Shown: positions 45,077 through 53,787, counted from the first letter of the stretch. The stretch is 64,000 bases of DNA from UBA7957 sp965224675 (GCA_965224675.1 CBDDAA010000002.1:1488001-1552000); one strand, 5' to 3'. The notes: generated by a model from the sequence alone, not told the origin. Translations and numbers: made by a program.

Positions 45077-47254
45077 TCACCCTTCAACAGGCTGCAATTT
45101 AGCATAAGCTAAAACCAACCATTTACACCCGGAATCTTCAAAATTAACTTGTATTCGCGCATGTCCTCCCTGCCCCTCACAATTTAAAACAGTGCCTGCA
45201 CCAAATTTAGCATGTTTTACCATTTGTCCGACATGCAGGGCCTGGCTACCGGAATCATCGATTACGCTTGATTGACTGTAGGGTTGATACACGGGTCGGG
45301 TGATTTGCATTCTTGGGCGAATTTCTTCAAGTAATCCCACTGGAATTTCAGCCACGAATCTCGATGGCATATTGTTTTGCTCCCGACCATACATTCTGCG
45401 TTGCTCAGCAAGTGTCAGGTAGAGTTTTTGCCTTGCCCGGGTTATCCCCACATAGCATAGTCGTCGTTCCTCTTCGAGCCGCCCAGCCTCTTCAACTGAG
45501 CGTTGATGAGGAAATAGCCCCTGCTCCATTCCTGTAATAAATACGCTGGAGAATTCGAGACCCTTTGCCGAGTGCAATGTCATCAGTTGCACGGCATCTC
45601 CGCCTGACTTGTTTTGCCCATCCCCCGCATCCAGTGCTGCATCAGCTAAAAAAGACTCTAAGGGAGACATCTCTACATCACTGGACGCACCGAACTGGTG
45701 CGCCTGTGCAGCACTAACCAGCTCTTCCAGATTTTCCAATCGGGATTGACCTTTTTCAGATTTATCTTTTCGGTGATGATCTAATACGCCGCTATTCTCA
45801 AGCACAAATTCTGTCAGTGATTGTAGGGTTCGATCATTTGCCCCATTTCGTAATTCTTTAATGACACTAAAAAAAGCGTTAACCGCCGTTGCTGCCCTGC
45901 CTTTTAAATCACTGCCGTCAATCAGTGTTTCTGCGGCCTCCCACATTGTTATATCAGATAAGCGTGCGGCATCACGAATTTGTGACAATGTCCGCTCACC
46001 TATACCGCGAGTGGGTAGATTTATCACGCGCTCAAACGCAACATCGTCATGTGGGTTACAAACCAATCGCAGGTAAGCCAGCGCATCCTTTATCTCGGCT
46101 CGCTCAAAAAAGCGTAATCCCCCATACACCCGGTAATCTATATCGGCAATAATTAGAGACTGTTCAAGTACACGCGATTGAGCGTTTGAACGATAGAGAA
46201 TAGCCACTTCACTGCGGCGACTACCCCGTTCTATAAGCTGCTGAATAGTCTGCGCTACAAATCGTGCCTCGTCCATTTCATTATAAGCGTTGTATAAAGT
46301 GATCAGATCTCCTTCTTTATCCGCTGTCCACAGATTTTTACCTATACGAGAACCGTTACATTCAATCAACGCATTGGCCGCAGCGAGAATATTGCCAGTC
46401 GAACGATAGTTTTGCTCAAGTCGAATCAACTGCGCCTGAGGAAAATCCTGATTAAAATTAAGAATATTTTCCACCCTTGCACCGCGCCACCCATAGATTG
46501 ATTGATCGTCATCACCTACAGCAAAAAGAAAACCATGCTCGCCGGCAAGCAACCGTAGCCAAGCGTATTGGATGGTATTAGTGTCTTGAAATTCATCGAC
46601 CAGAATATGTTGAAAACGTCTTTGGTAGTGATCGAGCAAAGCTTGATTATCTCGCAATAATTCGAGGGTGCGTAGCAGCAATTCAGCAAAATCGACGGCA
46701 CCAGCTCGCTCCCTGGCAGCTTCATAAGCCTTATATATCCGAATATATTGTTCTTGTACTGGATCGTTGGCATCATCAATATGTTGCGGCCTGCGGCCTT
46801 CATCCTTATGTCCATTGATAAACCACATTGCTTGACGAGGGGGCCAGTTTGCCTCATCAAGCTCAAGTGCGCGCACCACTCGCTTGACTATACGTAGTTG
46901 GTCATCCGAATCCAAAATCTGAAAAGCCTGCGGTAATCCTGCCTCTTTCCAATGCGCTCGCAACATTCGATGCGCAATTGCATGAAAAGTACCTATCCAC
47001 ATCGGCCCGGTAGGTAAGCCCAGCAACTCCTCGACCCGGGATCGCATTTCGTTAGCAGCCTTATTGGTGAATGTGACTGCCAATATCGCAAATGCAGATA
47101 CCGACTCGACCCGATTCAGCCATGCAATTCGATGCGTAAGAACCCGAGTCTTACCACTACCCGCTCCTGCCTGTACAAGAAGATGTGAGGGTGGTGCACT
47201 GACTGCAGCACGTTGAGGCTCATTGAGGGAGTCGATAATATATGAAACATCCAT
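45077..47254 (-). CDS. uvrD: DNA helicase II UvrD
   Basis: A 725-residue superfamily 1A helicase. Motif I AGAGSGKT near residue 30, motif II VDEFQDTN, motif III VGDDDQSIYGWRGA, motif IV LEQNYRST, motif V TLHSAKGLEF and motif VI CYVGITRARQ are all present. The C-terminal Tudor-like end (GQMVKHAKFGAGTVL) binds RNA polymerase in homologues. It acts in nucleotide excision and mismatch repair. Length is normal. Confidence 0.96.
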   Translation of the reverse strand: MDVSYIIDSLNEPQRAAVSAPPSHLLVQAGAGSGKTRVLTHRIAWLNRVESVSAFAILAVTFTNKAANEMRSRVEELLGLPTGPMWIGTFHAIAHRMLRAHWKEAGLPQAFQILDSDDQLRIVKRVVRALELDEANWPPRQAMWFINGHKDEGRRPQHIDDANDPVQEQYIRIYKAYEAARERAGAVDFAELLLRTLELLRDNQALLDHYQRRFQHILVDEFQDTNTIQYAWLRLLAGEHGFLFAVGDDDQSIYGWRGARVENILNFNQDFPQAQLIRLEQNYRSTGNILAAANALIECNGSRIGKNLWTADKEGDLITLYNAYNEMDEARFVAQTIQQLIERGSRRSEVAILYRSNAQSRVLEQSLIIADIDYRVYGGLRFFERAEIKDALAYLRLVCNPHDDVAFERVINLPTRGIGERTLSQIRDAARLSDITMWEAAETLIDGSDLKGRAATAVNAFFSVIKELRNGANDRTLQSLTEFVLENSGVLDHHRKDKSEKGQSRLENLEELVSAAQAHQFGASSDVEMSPLESFLADAALDAGDGQNKSGGDAVQLMTLHSAKGLEFSSVFITGMEQGLFPHQRSVEEAGRLEEERRLCYVGITRARQKLYLTLAEQRRMYGREQNNMPSRFVAEIPVGLLEEIRPRMQITRPVYQPYSQSSVIDDSGSQALHVGQMVKHAKFGAGTVLNCEGQGGHARIQVNFEDSGCKWLVLAYAKLQPVEG

Positions 47255-47321
47255 AAGCTAAAACTGTGTTATTTGAGTGGATATGTGATCATAACAAAAA
47301 GACAGAAAAAATACGCTCTAC

Positions 47322-47589
47322 ATACTAAGGAGAACGGTGATATCCCGACATTCAGCAGTGCTGCGCTTATTCACGCAAGGTATCGCTGTGTCGCTGTAGT
47401 CATTCTACAGCAAAGAACGGTAACGCCCGTGCGCGGATAAGCACAGCACTGCCCAAAGGGAAAGCGCTAAAAACGGCGTCTCAATGTTACAGCTTTTGCC
47501 AATGCAATGAGCATTACCTGCAAACTGTGCCTTGATACGTTACTTTTATCGGTTTCTGAATGCGGGGATATCACCGTTCACCTTAGTAT
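47322..47589. mobile_element. Non-coding MITE-like element, about 268 bp, with TA-flanked inverted ends
   Basis: The left end ATACTAAGGAGAACGGTGAT and the right end, read on the other strand as ATACTAAGGTGAACGGTGAT, continue matching through ATATCCC and the CATTCAG region, about 33 bases. Subterminal repeats GCAGTGCTGCGCTTAT (left) and its near-complement around 47424-47448 form a nested palindrome, with a central GCTGTAG-N5-CTACAGC hairpin. TA directly borders CTAAGG at both ends, as for TA-targeting (IS630/mariner-like) elements. There is no coding frame, so it would need a transposase in trans. Confidence 0.7.
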
Positions 47590-47742
47590 CTATAAACATG
47601 TAAAATTGTTTCCAATAACTGATAATAAATTTTGTGGTTTAATCAGATTCTTTATATTTAAAAAATAGCTATGCTTGTAATAATAATACTGAATCCTTTT
47701 ATCTGATTCAGATCTCAAACGACAACCATTGTAGACCCGTGT

Positions 47743-48312
47743 ATGCATAAAACTCAAAACCCCTTAGACAATATTGCACTTAGTGCCTGTCAAAATTGGG
47801 TGGAAAAAGTCATTATCGCTCACAATTTTTGCCCCTTTGCAAAACGTGAGCGAGACCGTGACAGCATTCGTTACATATTATCACCCTATACAACACTTGA
47901 GCACTGTCTGCAGTTTTTTGCAGATGAGTTACTATACCTTGAGGATAATCATTCGGTTGAAACCAGTTTACTGGTTTTTGCAAACGGTTTTGAGGACTTT
48001 GACCAATATCTGGAGTTACTGGAACTATCCCAGGATGTGTTAGAATCAATTGGTTTTTCCGAGAAATTTCAACTCGCAAGTTTTCACCCGGATTATTGCT
48101 TCGAGGGTTGTAAAGAAGATGATGTAGAAAACTATAGCAACCGCTCGCCCTTCCCCATGCTACATTTATTACGTGAGAAAACGGTTACGCAAGTGCTGGC
48201 TAACTATCCTTCACCCGAAGAAATTCCGCTACGAAATATAGCATATGCAAAAGCACTGGGCCTTGAAACCATGAAGAGATTGTTAAAGAGTTCATACCCG
48301 GAAACAGGCTAA
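47743..48312 (+). CDS. DUF1415 family protein
   Basis: A 189-residue cytoplasmic protein of the DUF1415 family: HNFCPFAKRE near the N-terminus, FHPDYCFEG in the middle, and YSNRSPFPMLHLLRE, the family hallmarks with conserved Cys, His, Asp and Arg. The function is unknown; the conserved polar residues suggest an enzyme. The gene appears to be the first of a pair with an NTF2-like gene 14 bases downstream. Confidence 0.85.
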   Translation: MHKTQNPLDNIALSACQNWVEKVIIAHNFCPFAKRERDRDSIRYILSPYTTLEHCLQFFADELLYLEDNHSVETSLLVFANGFEDFDQYLELLELSQDVLESIGFSEKFQLASFHPDYCFEGCKEDDVENYSNRSPFPMLHLLREKTVTQVLANYPSPEEIPLRNIAYAKALGLETMKRLLKSSYPETG

Positions 48313-48326
48313 CAAGGAGAAAGCTG

Positions 48327-48764
48327 ATTTCAAATACCAAGCTTGTAAAAAAGAATTATTTTAAATCTGCGGAAGAATGTGAAATCGCTTTTTATCGTGC
48401 TTTTGTCAGCTGTAATTCTAAACAAATGAAAAATATCTGGCATCCTGGCAACCCGATATGCATTCATCCCGGCGGAGTTCCTTTGATAGGCATAGATGCC
48501 GTCCTCAATAGTTGGAATAGCATATTTACAGGGACTTATTCACCTACCTTAAAAGTCGAGAGTATTAAGAGTTTTATAAGTCTCAATCTTGAGGTGCGCA
48601 TCGTCAAGGAGCTGATAACACCGCACACAAACTCCACTGCCAAAGCTTCTATCGTTATAGCCACGAATAGCTTTCTGATAACAGATGACGGCTGGAAAAT
48701 AGTTGCTCACCACGCCTCGTTACCGCTTATTGAAATACAAAATACTAAGCAGACTTTGCACTAG
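48327..48764 (+). CDS. NTF2/SnoaL-like protein, apparently starting at ATT
   Basis: The frame ending at 48764 encodes an NTF2/SnoaL-like domain: EECEIAFYRAFVSCNSKQM, then IWHPGNPICIHPGGVPLIG and ILNSWNSIF-like segments and a final WKIVAHHASLPL. The conserved N-terminal helix (AFYRAF) lies upstream of the only in-frame ATG (48426), so the true start is earlier. ACAAGGAGAAAG at 48313-48323 is a strong ribosome site, and the codons at its normal distance are CTG 48324 and ATT 48327; ATT has 7-base spacing. This gives 145 residues, the usual family length. It is likely co-transcribed with DUF1415. Confidence 0.72.
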   Translation: MSNTKLVKKNYFKSAEECEIAFYRAFVSCNSKQMKNIWHPGNPICIHPGGVPLIGIDAVLNSWNSIFTGTYSPTLKVESIKSFISLNLEVRIVKELITPHTNSTAKASIVIATNSFLITDDGWKIVAHHASLPLIEIQNTKQTLH

Positions 48765-48818
48765 CACTCCAACAATGTAGTACTGGCAGACAGTTAAAAA
48801 ACATAAACGACTTGACTG

Positions 48819-48878
48819 TAGCGAGTTACACAAGTATAAAACAAACGATTGTTTGCTTAATACTTGTGTAACTCGCTA
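48819..48878. promoter_or_regulatory. 60-bp nested palindrome covering the tetR start
   Basis: Outer arms TAGCGAGTTACACAAGTAT (48819-48837) and its exact complement (48860-48878) form a perfect 19-bp inverted repeat around a 22-base centre. The centre holds a second, TetR-operator-like palindrome ACAAACGATTGTTTGC. The right arm ends on the A of the tetR ATG at 48878, and no Shine-Dalgarno precedes that ATG. Autoregulation by TetR, and a hairpin in the RNA, are both plausible. Confidence 0.8.
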
Positions 48879-49486
48879 TGACCCGAACCAACATCCAGCC
48901 TCGAAGTGACAATCGCCGACAGCAAGTGCTTGAAGCCGCCGCCAGTTTATTTGTTGAGAAAGGCTATAACGGCACATCAATGCGAGACATTGCCAAATCC
49001 ACTCAAATGTTGCCAGGCTCTCTGTATTATCATTTTCCCTCCAAAGAAGCTTTGCTGGCAGCTGTTTTTGAAGAAGGCGTAAAACGCATTAGTGATCGGG
49101 TCGATGAGGCACTGGCCTCAACAGAATCGAAACCCTGGTTGCGACTGCAATCAGCTTGCGAGGCGCATCTGCAAATGTTGCTGGGAGGTAATAATTTCGC
49201 CCAGGTTGTGGTGCGGGTCTTACCCAAGGATGCACCCGATATCAGGTCTTCGCTGGTCGCAATGCGCGATCGCTATGAGGCGCGATTTCGTGAGTTAGTG
49301 GCAGATCTACCACTTAAATCAGGAACGGATCAAAAGATATTTCGCTTGATGCTCTTAGGTTCCTTGAACCATGCTCCCGTTTGGTTTCGGCAGAACGGTG
49401 CAACCGTGAGCCAGCTTGCTCAACAATTTATCAGCAATCTGCAAGCTGCTCATGGTGAATCAAAATCGAATGAAATGAATCCCTAA
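48878..49486 (+). CDS. TetR-family transcriptional regulator
   Basis: A 202-residue regulator with an N-terminal helix-turn-helix (VLEAAASLFVEKGYNGTSM, IAKSTQMLPGSLYYHFPSKE) and an AcrR-like ligand domain. It precedes the small subunit of a B12-dependent acyl-CoA mutase by 24 bases and probably controls that operon along with itself through the nested palindrome. The ATG has no ribosome site, so leaderless or structure-dependent translation is possible. The ligand may be an acyl-CoA (inference). Confidence 0.9.
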   Translation: MTRTNIQPRSDNRRQQVLEAAASLFVEKGYNGTSMRDIAKSTQMLPGSLYYHFPSKEALLAAVFEEGVKRISDRVDEALASTESKPWLRLQSACEAHLQMLLGGNNFAQVVVRVLPKDAPDIRSSLVAMRDRYEARFRELVADLPLKSGTDQKIFRLMLLGSLNHAPVWFRQNGATVSQLAQQFISNLQAAHGESKSNEMNP

Positions 49487-49510
49487 TGACCATGCTCAGG
49501 ACAATACTTG

Positions 49511-49939
49511 ATGAGTGACCTGAAACCCACTCCACCCCGGATACTGGTGACTAAAATTGGCCTTGACGGGCATGATCGAGGCAGCCGGATTGTTGCCTCC
49601 TATCTTCGTGATGCCGGTATGGAAGTGATATACACCAACCCATGGCAGCAATTGGATAGCATAGTGAAACTGGCGTTAGAAGAGGACGTCGATGTTATCG
49701 GCATTAGTTCTTTGGCCACTGATCACTTATTGGTGCCAAAATTGATGCAGTCACTCAAAAACGCAGGTCTGTCCCATATCCGGGTAATTGTCGGCGGTAT
49801 CGTTCCTGATCAGGATGAAACAACTCTTCAAGAATCAGGTGTTTCACAGATTTTTCATCCCGGTTCCTCGCGTGAAGAAATTGTTGAAGCAGTGGAGCGG
49901 CTTGCTGTACAAGCGATTCGGGCACGCCCGTCTTTTTAA
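49511..49939 (+). CDS. Cobalamin-binding small subunit of an acyl-CoA mutase
   Basis: About 142 residues from ATG 49511. It is a free B12-binding domain with the lower-ligand motif LDGHDRGSRI (DxHxxG), the conserved IGISSLATDHLL and VGGIVPDQD, and a final HPGS. It equals the C-terminal domain of methylmalonyl-CoA mutase, here a separate gene as in isobutyryl- and 2-hydroxyisobutyryl-CoA mutases. The large subunit begins 15 bases after its stop. Confidence 0.92.
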   Translation: MSDLKPTPPRILVTKIGLDGHDRGSRIVASYLRDAGMEVIYTNPWQQLDSIVKLALEEDVDVIGISSLATDHLLVPKLMQSLKNAGLSHIRVIVGGIVPDQDETTLQESGVSQIFHPGSSREEIVEAVERLAVQAIRARPSF

Positions 49940-49954
49940 TCTGAGGCTGAGAAA

Positions 49955-51655
49955 ATGAGAGATATCAATTTACCTGAATCTACAGTACAAACTGAATATG
50001 ACAATGATATGAAAACCGCAACTGAGCGCTGGCAGACTGAATATGATACACAACTGAATGAAAAGCAGGCGGTTACTAACCGATCGGGTATAAAGGTAAA
50101 AGCGCTGTATACACCGCCAGATCCACCCCTGGATAATTATCTGAAAAAACTCGGTTTCCCTGGTCAGAAGCCTATGACACGTGGGATATACCCTACTATG
50201 CACCGAGGTCGCACATGGAGCCAGCGACAATTAATTGGTCTGGGAACACCGGAACATTTCAACCAACGCGTTAAAAAGATACTGGACGCAGGTGCCTCTG
50301 CATTAAGCCTTATTCCCTGTAACTCTGTTTACCGTGGTTATGACTGTGACGAAGTGGAAGCAGAACTGCTTGGCACCTGCGGTACAGTTTTGAATACCGC
50401 AGAGGATATGGATACCTGCCTTCGTGATATTGCGCTTGACCATGTTTCCGTGGCTCTAAATGATCCCCTCCCCTTTACCATGCTTGCACAAATGTTGACG
50501 GTGGCAAAGAAACAAGGTGTCTCCTGGTCAAAGATCACAGGTACGTCAAATCAAAGCGATTATATATCACACTATGTTGCAAACCATATGTTCTATAGAC
50601 TCTCCTTACCCGGTTCACGACGTGTGCTGCTCGACACCATCGAGTTTTGCGCGGAAAAGACACCAAAATGGAATCCACTTTCGGTGGTCGGACAGCATAT
50701 GCAGCAATCGGGTGCCACGCCTGCTGAAGCAATGGGATTGGCGCTTTCTACCGCACTGCAGTATGCCAGAGATTGCGAGGCACGTGGTATGGATCCCAGA
50801 CAATTTTTAGCCAAATTTACTTTTTTCTTTGATATTTCGATTAGCTTTTTCGAAGAGGTTGCAAAATTTCGTGCGGGCAGGCGACTTTGGGCAAGGCTGG
50901 TTAAAGAACGATTCGCGGTGACAGATGAACGTGTGATGCGGTTTAAATTTCATGCCCAGACCTCTGGTTGTGATCTGACTCGTCAACAGCCCTTGAATAA
51001 CATTGCACGCGTCTCGGTTCAGGCGATGGCGGGTATTTTCGGTGGTCTGCAGTCTCTGCATACAGACGGCTATGATGAAGTGCTTTCGACACCCAGAGAG
51101 GATGTCGCAAAAATTGCCATCGCCACACAAAACATCCTTAAACATGAGGCACATCTTTGTGATGTTATCGACCCGTTGGGAGGCTCATATTATGTTGAAT
51201 CACTCACCGATGAAATGGAAGGTGAAATCCTGAAGGTGATTGAAAAGATTGATGATCAGGGTGGGATGTACTGCGCGGTAGAGAGTGGGTATGTACAAGC
51301 CATGATTGGGGAAAGTGCAATGTCGTTTCAGGAGCAAGTGGAAAGTGCAGAGCAAATAATTGTCGGTGTAAATGCTTATCAGGAACAGGAAGATGCTTCA
51401 GCACGACCTGTGCTGGAGCGACCTGACATAAATATTATGCAGGAACAGGTAAAAAAATTGCGTGAAATGAAAGCCGATCGCAGCCAAACATTGATCGACA
51501 GGGCAAGCAAAGCGCTACGGGCTGCGGCCAGTCTAGAAAATGAGAATCTTTTTGCCGCAGAAATTGATGCGGTTCAGGCGGGACTTACCCAAGGGGAAAT
51601 CATTGCAGTATTGCGTGAAGAACTGGGTTTTGGACATCCTTTGATAGTGGCATGA
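49955..51655 (+). CDS. Divergent B12-dependent acyl-CoA mutase large subunit
   Basis: A 566-residue TIM-barrel mutase subunit without B12 domain. It keeps TRGIYPTM (about 75-82), RQLIGLGTPEHFNQR, PKWNPLSVVGQHMQQSGAT with the catalytic His (248), FFFDISISFFEEVAKFRAGRRLW and DPLGGSYYVE. By eye, key residues differ from methylmalonyl-CoA mutase: Leu93 stands where MCM has Tyr89, Asn210 where MCM has the carboxylate-binding Arg207, and the near-universal AFDLPT segment is replaced by IPCNSV (120-125). These suggest a substrate other than methylmalonyl-CoA. The stop overlaps the meaB-like gene by 4 bases. Confidence 0.85.
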   Translation: MRDINLPESTVQTEYDNDMKTATERWQTEYDTQLNEKQAVTNRSGIKVKALYTPPDPPLDNYLKKLGFPGQKPMTRGIYPTMHRGRTWSQRQLIGLGTPEHFNQRVKKILDAGASALSLIPCNSVYRGYDCDEVEAELLGTCGTVLNTAEDMDTCLRDIALDHVSVALNDPLPFTMLAQMLTVAKKQGVSWSKITGTSNQSDYISHYVANHMFYRLSLPGSRRVLLDTIEFCAEKTPKWNPLSVVGQHMQQSGATPAEAMGLALSTALQYARDCEARGMDPRQFLAKFTFFFDISISFFEEVAKFRAGRRLWARLVKERFAVTDERVMRFKFHAQTSGCDLTRQQPLNNIARVSVQAMAGIFGGLQSLHTDGYDEVLSTPREDVAKIAIATQNILKHEAHLCDVIDPLGGSYYVESLTDEMEGEILKVIEKIDDQGGMYCAVESGYVQAMIGESAMSFQEQVESAEQIIVGVNAYQEQEDASARPVLERPDINIMQEQVKKLREMKADRSQTLIDRASKALRAAASLENENLFAAEIDAVQAGLTQGEIIAVLREELGFGHPLIVA

Positions 51656-52599
51656 GCGGCGAGCAAAATAAAGGTTTGACCCACCTGCTGGCGGGAGACC
51701 CTGCAGCGCTGGCAAGAGCGATAAGTATCGTCGATAATGAACAAGCTGTTGCAAAAGATATATTAAGCGCTATTCAGCCGCACCTTGGTAAAGCGTTAGT
51801 TGTAGGTTTTACTGGCCCACCGGGCGCTGGTAAATCTACACTGGTTAACTGTTTTATCAATGAAATGCGCAATCAGGATAAAACCATAGGCGTAGTGGCA
51901 GTAGATCCCTCCAGCCCAATTACAGGTGGTGCAGTTTTGGGTGATCGTATTCGAATGAGCGAGCACACGGCAGATCCTGCTGTTTTTATTCGCTCATTGG
52001 CCTCAAGAGGTCATCTTGGTGGCTTATCTGTTTCTGCTGCACATGTGGTTGATTTAATGGATGCTGCCGGTCGTGATGTTGTGATTCTGGAAACAGTTGG
52101 TATCGGACAATCAGAAGTGGAAATAGCTGAGATTGCGGACGTCAAAATCGTAGTATTGGCACCAGGGCTTGGTGATGATATACAAGCCATTAAGGCGGGT
52201 ATTCTGGAAATTGCTGATATCCTGGTGGTTAATAAATCAGATTTACCTTTAGCTAAACAAACCGCCAGGCAACTCAATGATATGCTAACACTTCGTGCAC
52301 CATCAGATCGGCAGGTCCCGGTTATCGAGACCAGTGCGCTTGATGGTGCAGGGATTGTAGAATTATCAAAAAACGTCATTGAACAATGCACACATGAAAG
52401 TACACCTATGCGCCAACTAAACTCATCGACCCGATTTTATCGGCTTCTTGCCCAAGCCACCGGAAGTTTAGCGGATAGTCTTGTGCAACAACAAAATCTC
52501 AATCAACTTGATTCGGTAGTTGATGCACTGCGAAGTGCAGAAATCAACCTTGATATAGCGGCTCGGCGAGCAATGAAAATTATTAGCAAGAACTTGTAG
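51652..52599 (+). CDS. meaB: MeaB/ArgK-type GTPase chaperone of the mutase
   Basis: A 315-residue G-protein with Walker A GPPGAGKST at 55-63, VDPSSPITGGAVLGDRIRM, ETVGIGQSEVEI and the NKSD base-recognition motif. MeaB proteins load adenosylcobalamin into, and protect, their partner mutase. The ATG overlaps the mutase large subunit stop, confirming a TetR-regulated small-large-MeaB operon. Confidence 0.94.
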   Translation: MSGEQNKGLTHLLAGDPAALARAISIVDNEQAVAKDILSAIQPHLGKALVVGFTGPPGAGKSTLVNCFINEMRNQDKTIGVVAVDPSSPITGGAVLGDRIRMSEHTADPAVFIRSLASRGHLGGLSVSAAHVVDLMDAAGRDVVILETVGIGQSEVEIAEIADVKIVVLAPGLGDDIQAIKAGILEIADILVVNKSDLPLAKQTARQLNDMLTLRAPSDRQVPVIETSALDGAGIVELSKNVIEQCTHESTPMRQLNSSTRFYRLLAQATGSLADSLVQQQNLNQLDSVVDALRSAEINLDIAARRAMKIISKNL

Positions 52600-52901
52600 A
52601 TAGAGAATAATAACCAAGACAATGAGTCCACAATACTGCTATTAGATCTACGGTGAGGTTTTTCAGTCGTAACAGATTTATGCAGACATTGGCGCTGGAA
52701 TTACTGAAATGAGTTGTGAAACCGCCACTGTTCGTATGCGTATCAGGACAATCATCTGAACTTCAACGGAAGTTGTCATGTCATGTAGGTAAAACAATAA
52801 TCGCTCATTCGCACGAAATTTCCAGATCACGAAAAATAGCTAGCTGCCATTTGGAACCCAACCCACTTGCCAAATATCGCATCGCAAGGCAAACTGAATG
52901 A
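52600..52901. other. Intergenic region before the nitrile hydratase genes
   Basis: 302 bases between meaB and the nitrile hydratase alpha gene. No hairpin terminator, operator or short gene could be supported. A weak AAGGC at 52888-52892 is the only ribosome-site candidate for the alpha ATG. Confidence 0.35.
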
Positions 52902-53588
52902 ATGGCAAAACATACGCACAACGACCATGATCACGATGAGTTTTCCGCGCTTTCAGATACCGCGCTTCGGGTCCGCGCCCTTGAAACTTTACTGGTTGAA
53001 AAGGGCTATATTGATCCGGCTGCACTTGATGAGCTAATCGATACTTATGAACACAAAATAGGCCCACGCAATGGTGCTGCAGTGGTGGCAAAAGCCTGGG
53101 TAGATAAACAATACCATGCCCGCCTGATCGATGATGCAACCGCTGCAATTGCCGAGCTGGATTATACCGGCAGGCAGGGAGAGCATATGGTCGCAGTAGA
53201 AAATACAGCAGATCTGCACAATATGGTGGTGTGTACCTTGTGCTCCTGTTACCCCTGGCCGGTGCTCGGCTTACCACCCATCTGGTATAAATCACCGCCC
53301 TATCGTTCGCGTGTTGTTATTGATCCACGCGGGGTCTTGGCGGATTTTGGGATGACGATGCCAGCCACCATGGAGCTGCGGGTTTGGGACTCAACAGCAG
53401 AGGTGCGCTATCTGGTTATTCCTCAACGTCCATCTGGCACAGAAGGCTGGAGTGAAGAGAAGCTTGCAAAACTTGTCACCCGAAATTCCATGATCGGCAC
53501 GGGACTGGCCCTCAACCCAGATGAGCTGGCGCATGAACGGCGGCCAAGACCTTGGCGGTGTGATGGGCTTTGGCCCGGTGATCGATGA
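52902..53588 (+). CDS. Cobalt-type nitrile hydratase alpha subunit
   Basis: The 228-residue product has a His-rich N-terminus (MAKHTHNDHDHDEF) and the metal-binding claw CTLCSC at 111-116. The Thr at the second position marks the cobalt type; iron enzymes have CSLCSC. YPWPVLGLPPIWYK and the late NSMIGTGLALNPDEL are family-typical. The enzyme would hydrate nitriles to amides together with a beta subunit. The last 17 or so residues (HERRPRPW onward) read through the beta subunit start in another frame, a 56-base overlap, suggesting a one-base indel near the normal alpha stop. Confidence 0.9.
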   Translation: MAKHTHNDHDHDEFSALSDTALRVRALETLLVEKGYIDPAALDELIDTYEHKIGPRNGAAVVAKAWVDKQYHARLIDDATAAIAELDYTGRQGEHMVAVENTADLHNMVVCTLCSCYPWPVLGLPPIWYKSPPYRSRVVIDPRGVLADFGMTMPATMELRVWDSTAEVRYLVIPQRPSGTEGWSEEKLAKLVTRNSMIGTGLALNPDELAHERRPRPWRCDGLWPGDR

Positions 53589-53787
53589 AAAAAATGAACC
53601 CTGCTTTCATGAACCTTGGGAAGCCCGTGTACTTGGACTGACCCTCGCCATGGGTGCGCTGGGTCTGTGGAATATCGATAAGGGTCGTTTTGCACGTGAA
53701 AATCGTCCGCCACCACAGTATCAAAAAAGAGCATATATTCAAATTATTAATCGATATTTATCAGACAATTCCATAAGTATTTTATAG
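53533..53787 (+). pseudogene. Truncated nitrile hydratase beta subunit
   Basis: From ATG 53533 the product begins MNGGQDLGGVMGFGPV, the beta-subunit signature, and continues through PWEARVLGLTLAMGALG to RFARENRPPPQY. Then the family sequence ends abruptly and is replaced by an AT-rich tail to TAG at 53787. About 65 of roughly 220 expected residues remain; the other frames downstream show no further beta-subunit sequence. The alpha subunit is thus left without its normal partner here, and no activator (p14k-type) gene follows. Confidence 0.82.

Noticed and set aside
49955..51655. Plain methylmalonyl-CoA mutase
   Set aside because: The Tyr89 and Arg207 equivalents and the AFDLPT segment are replaced, so I do not assign that substrate.
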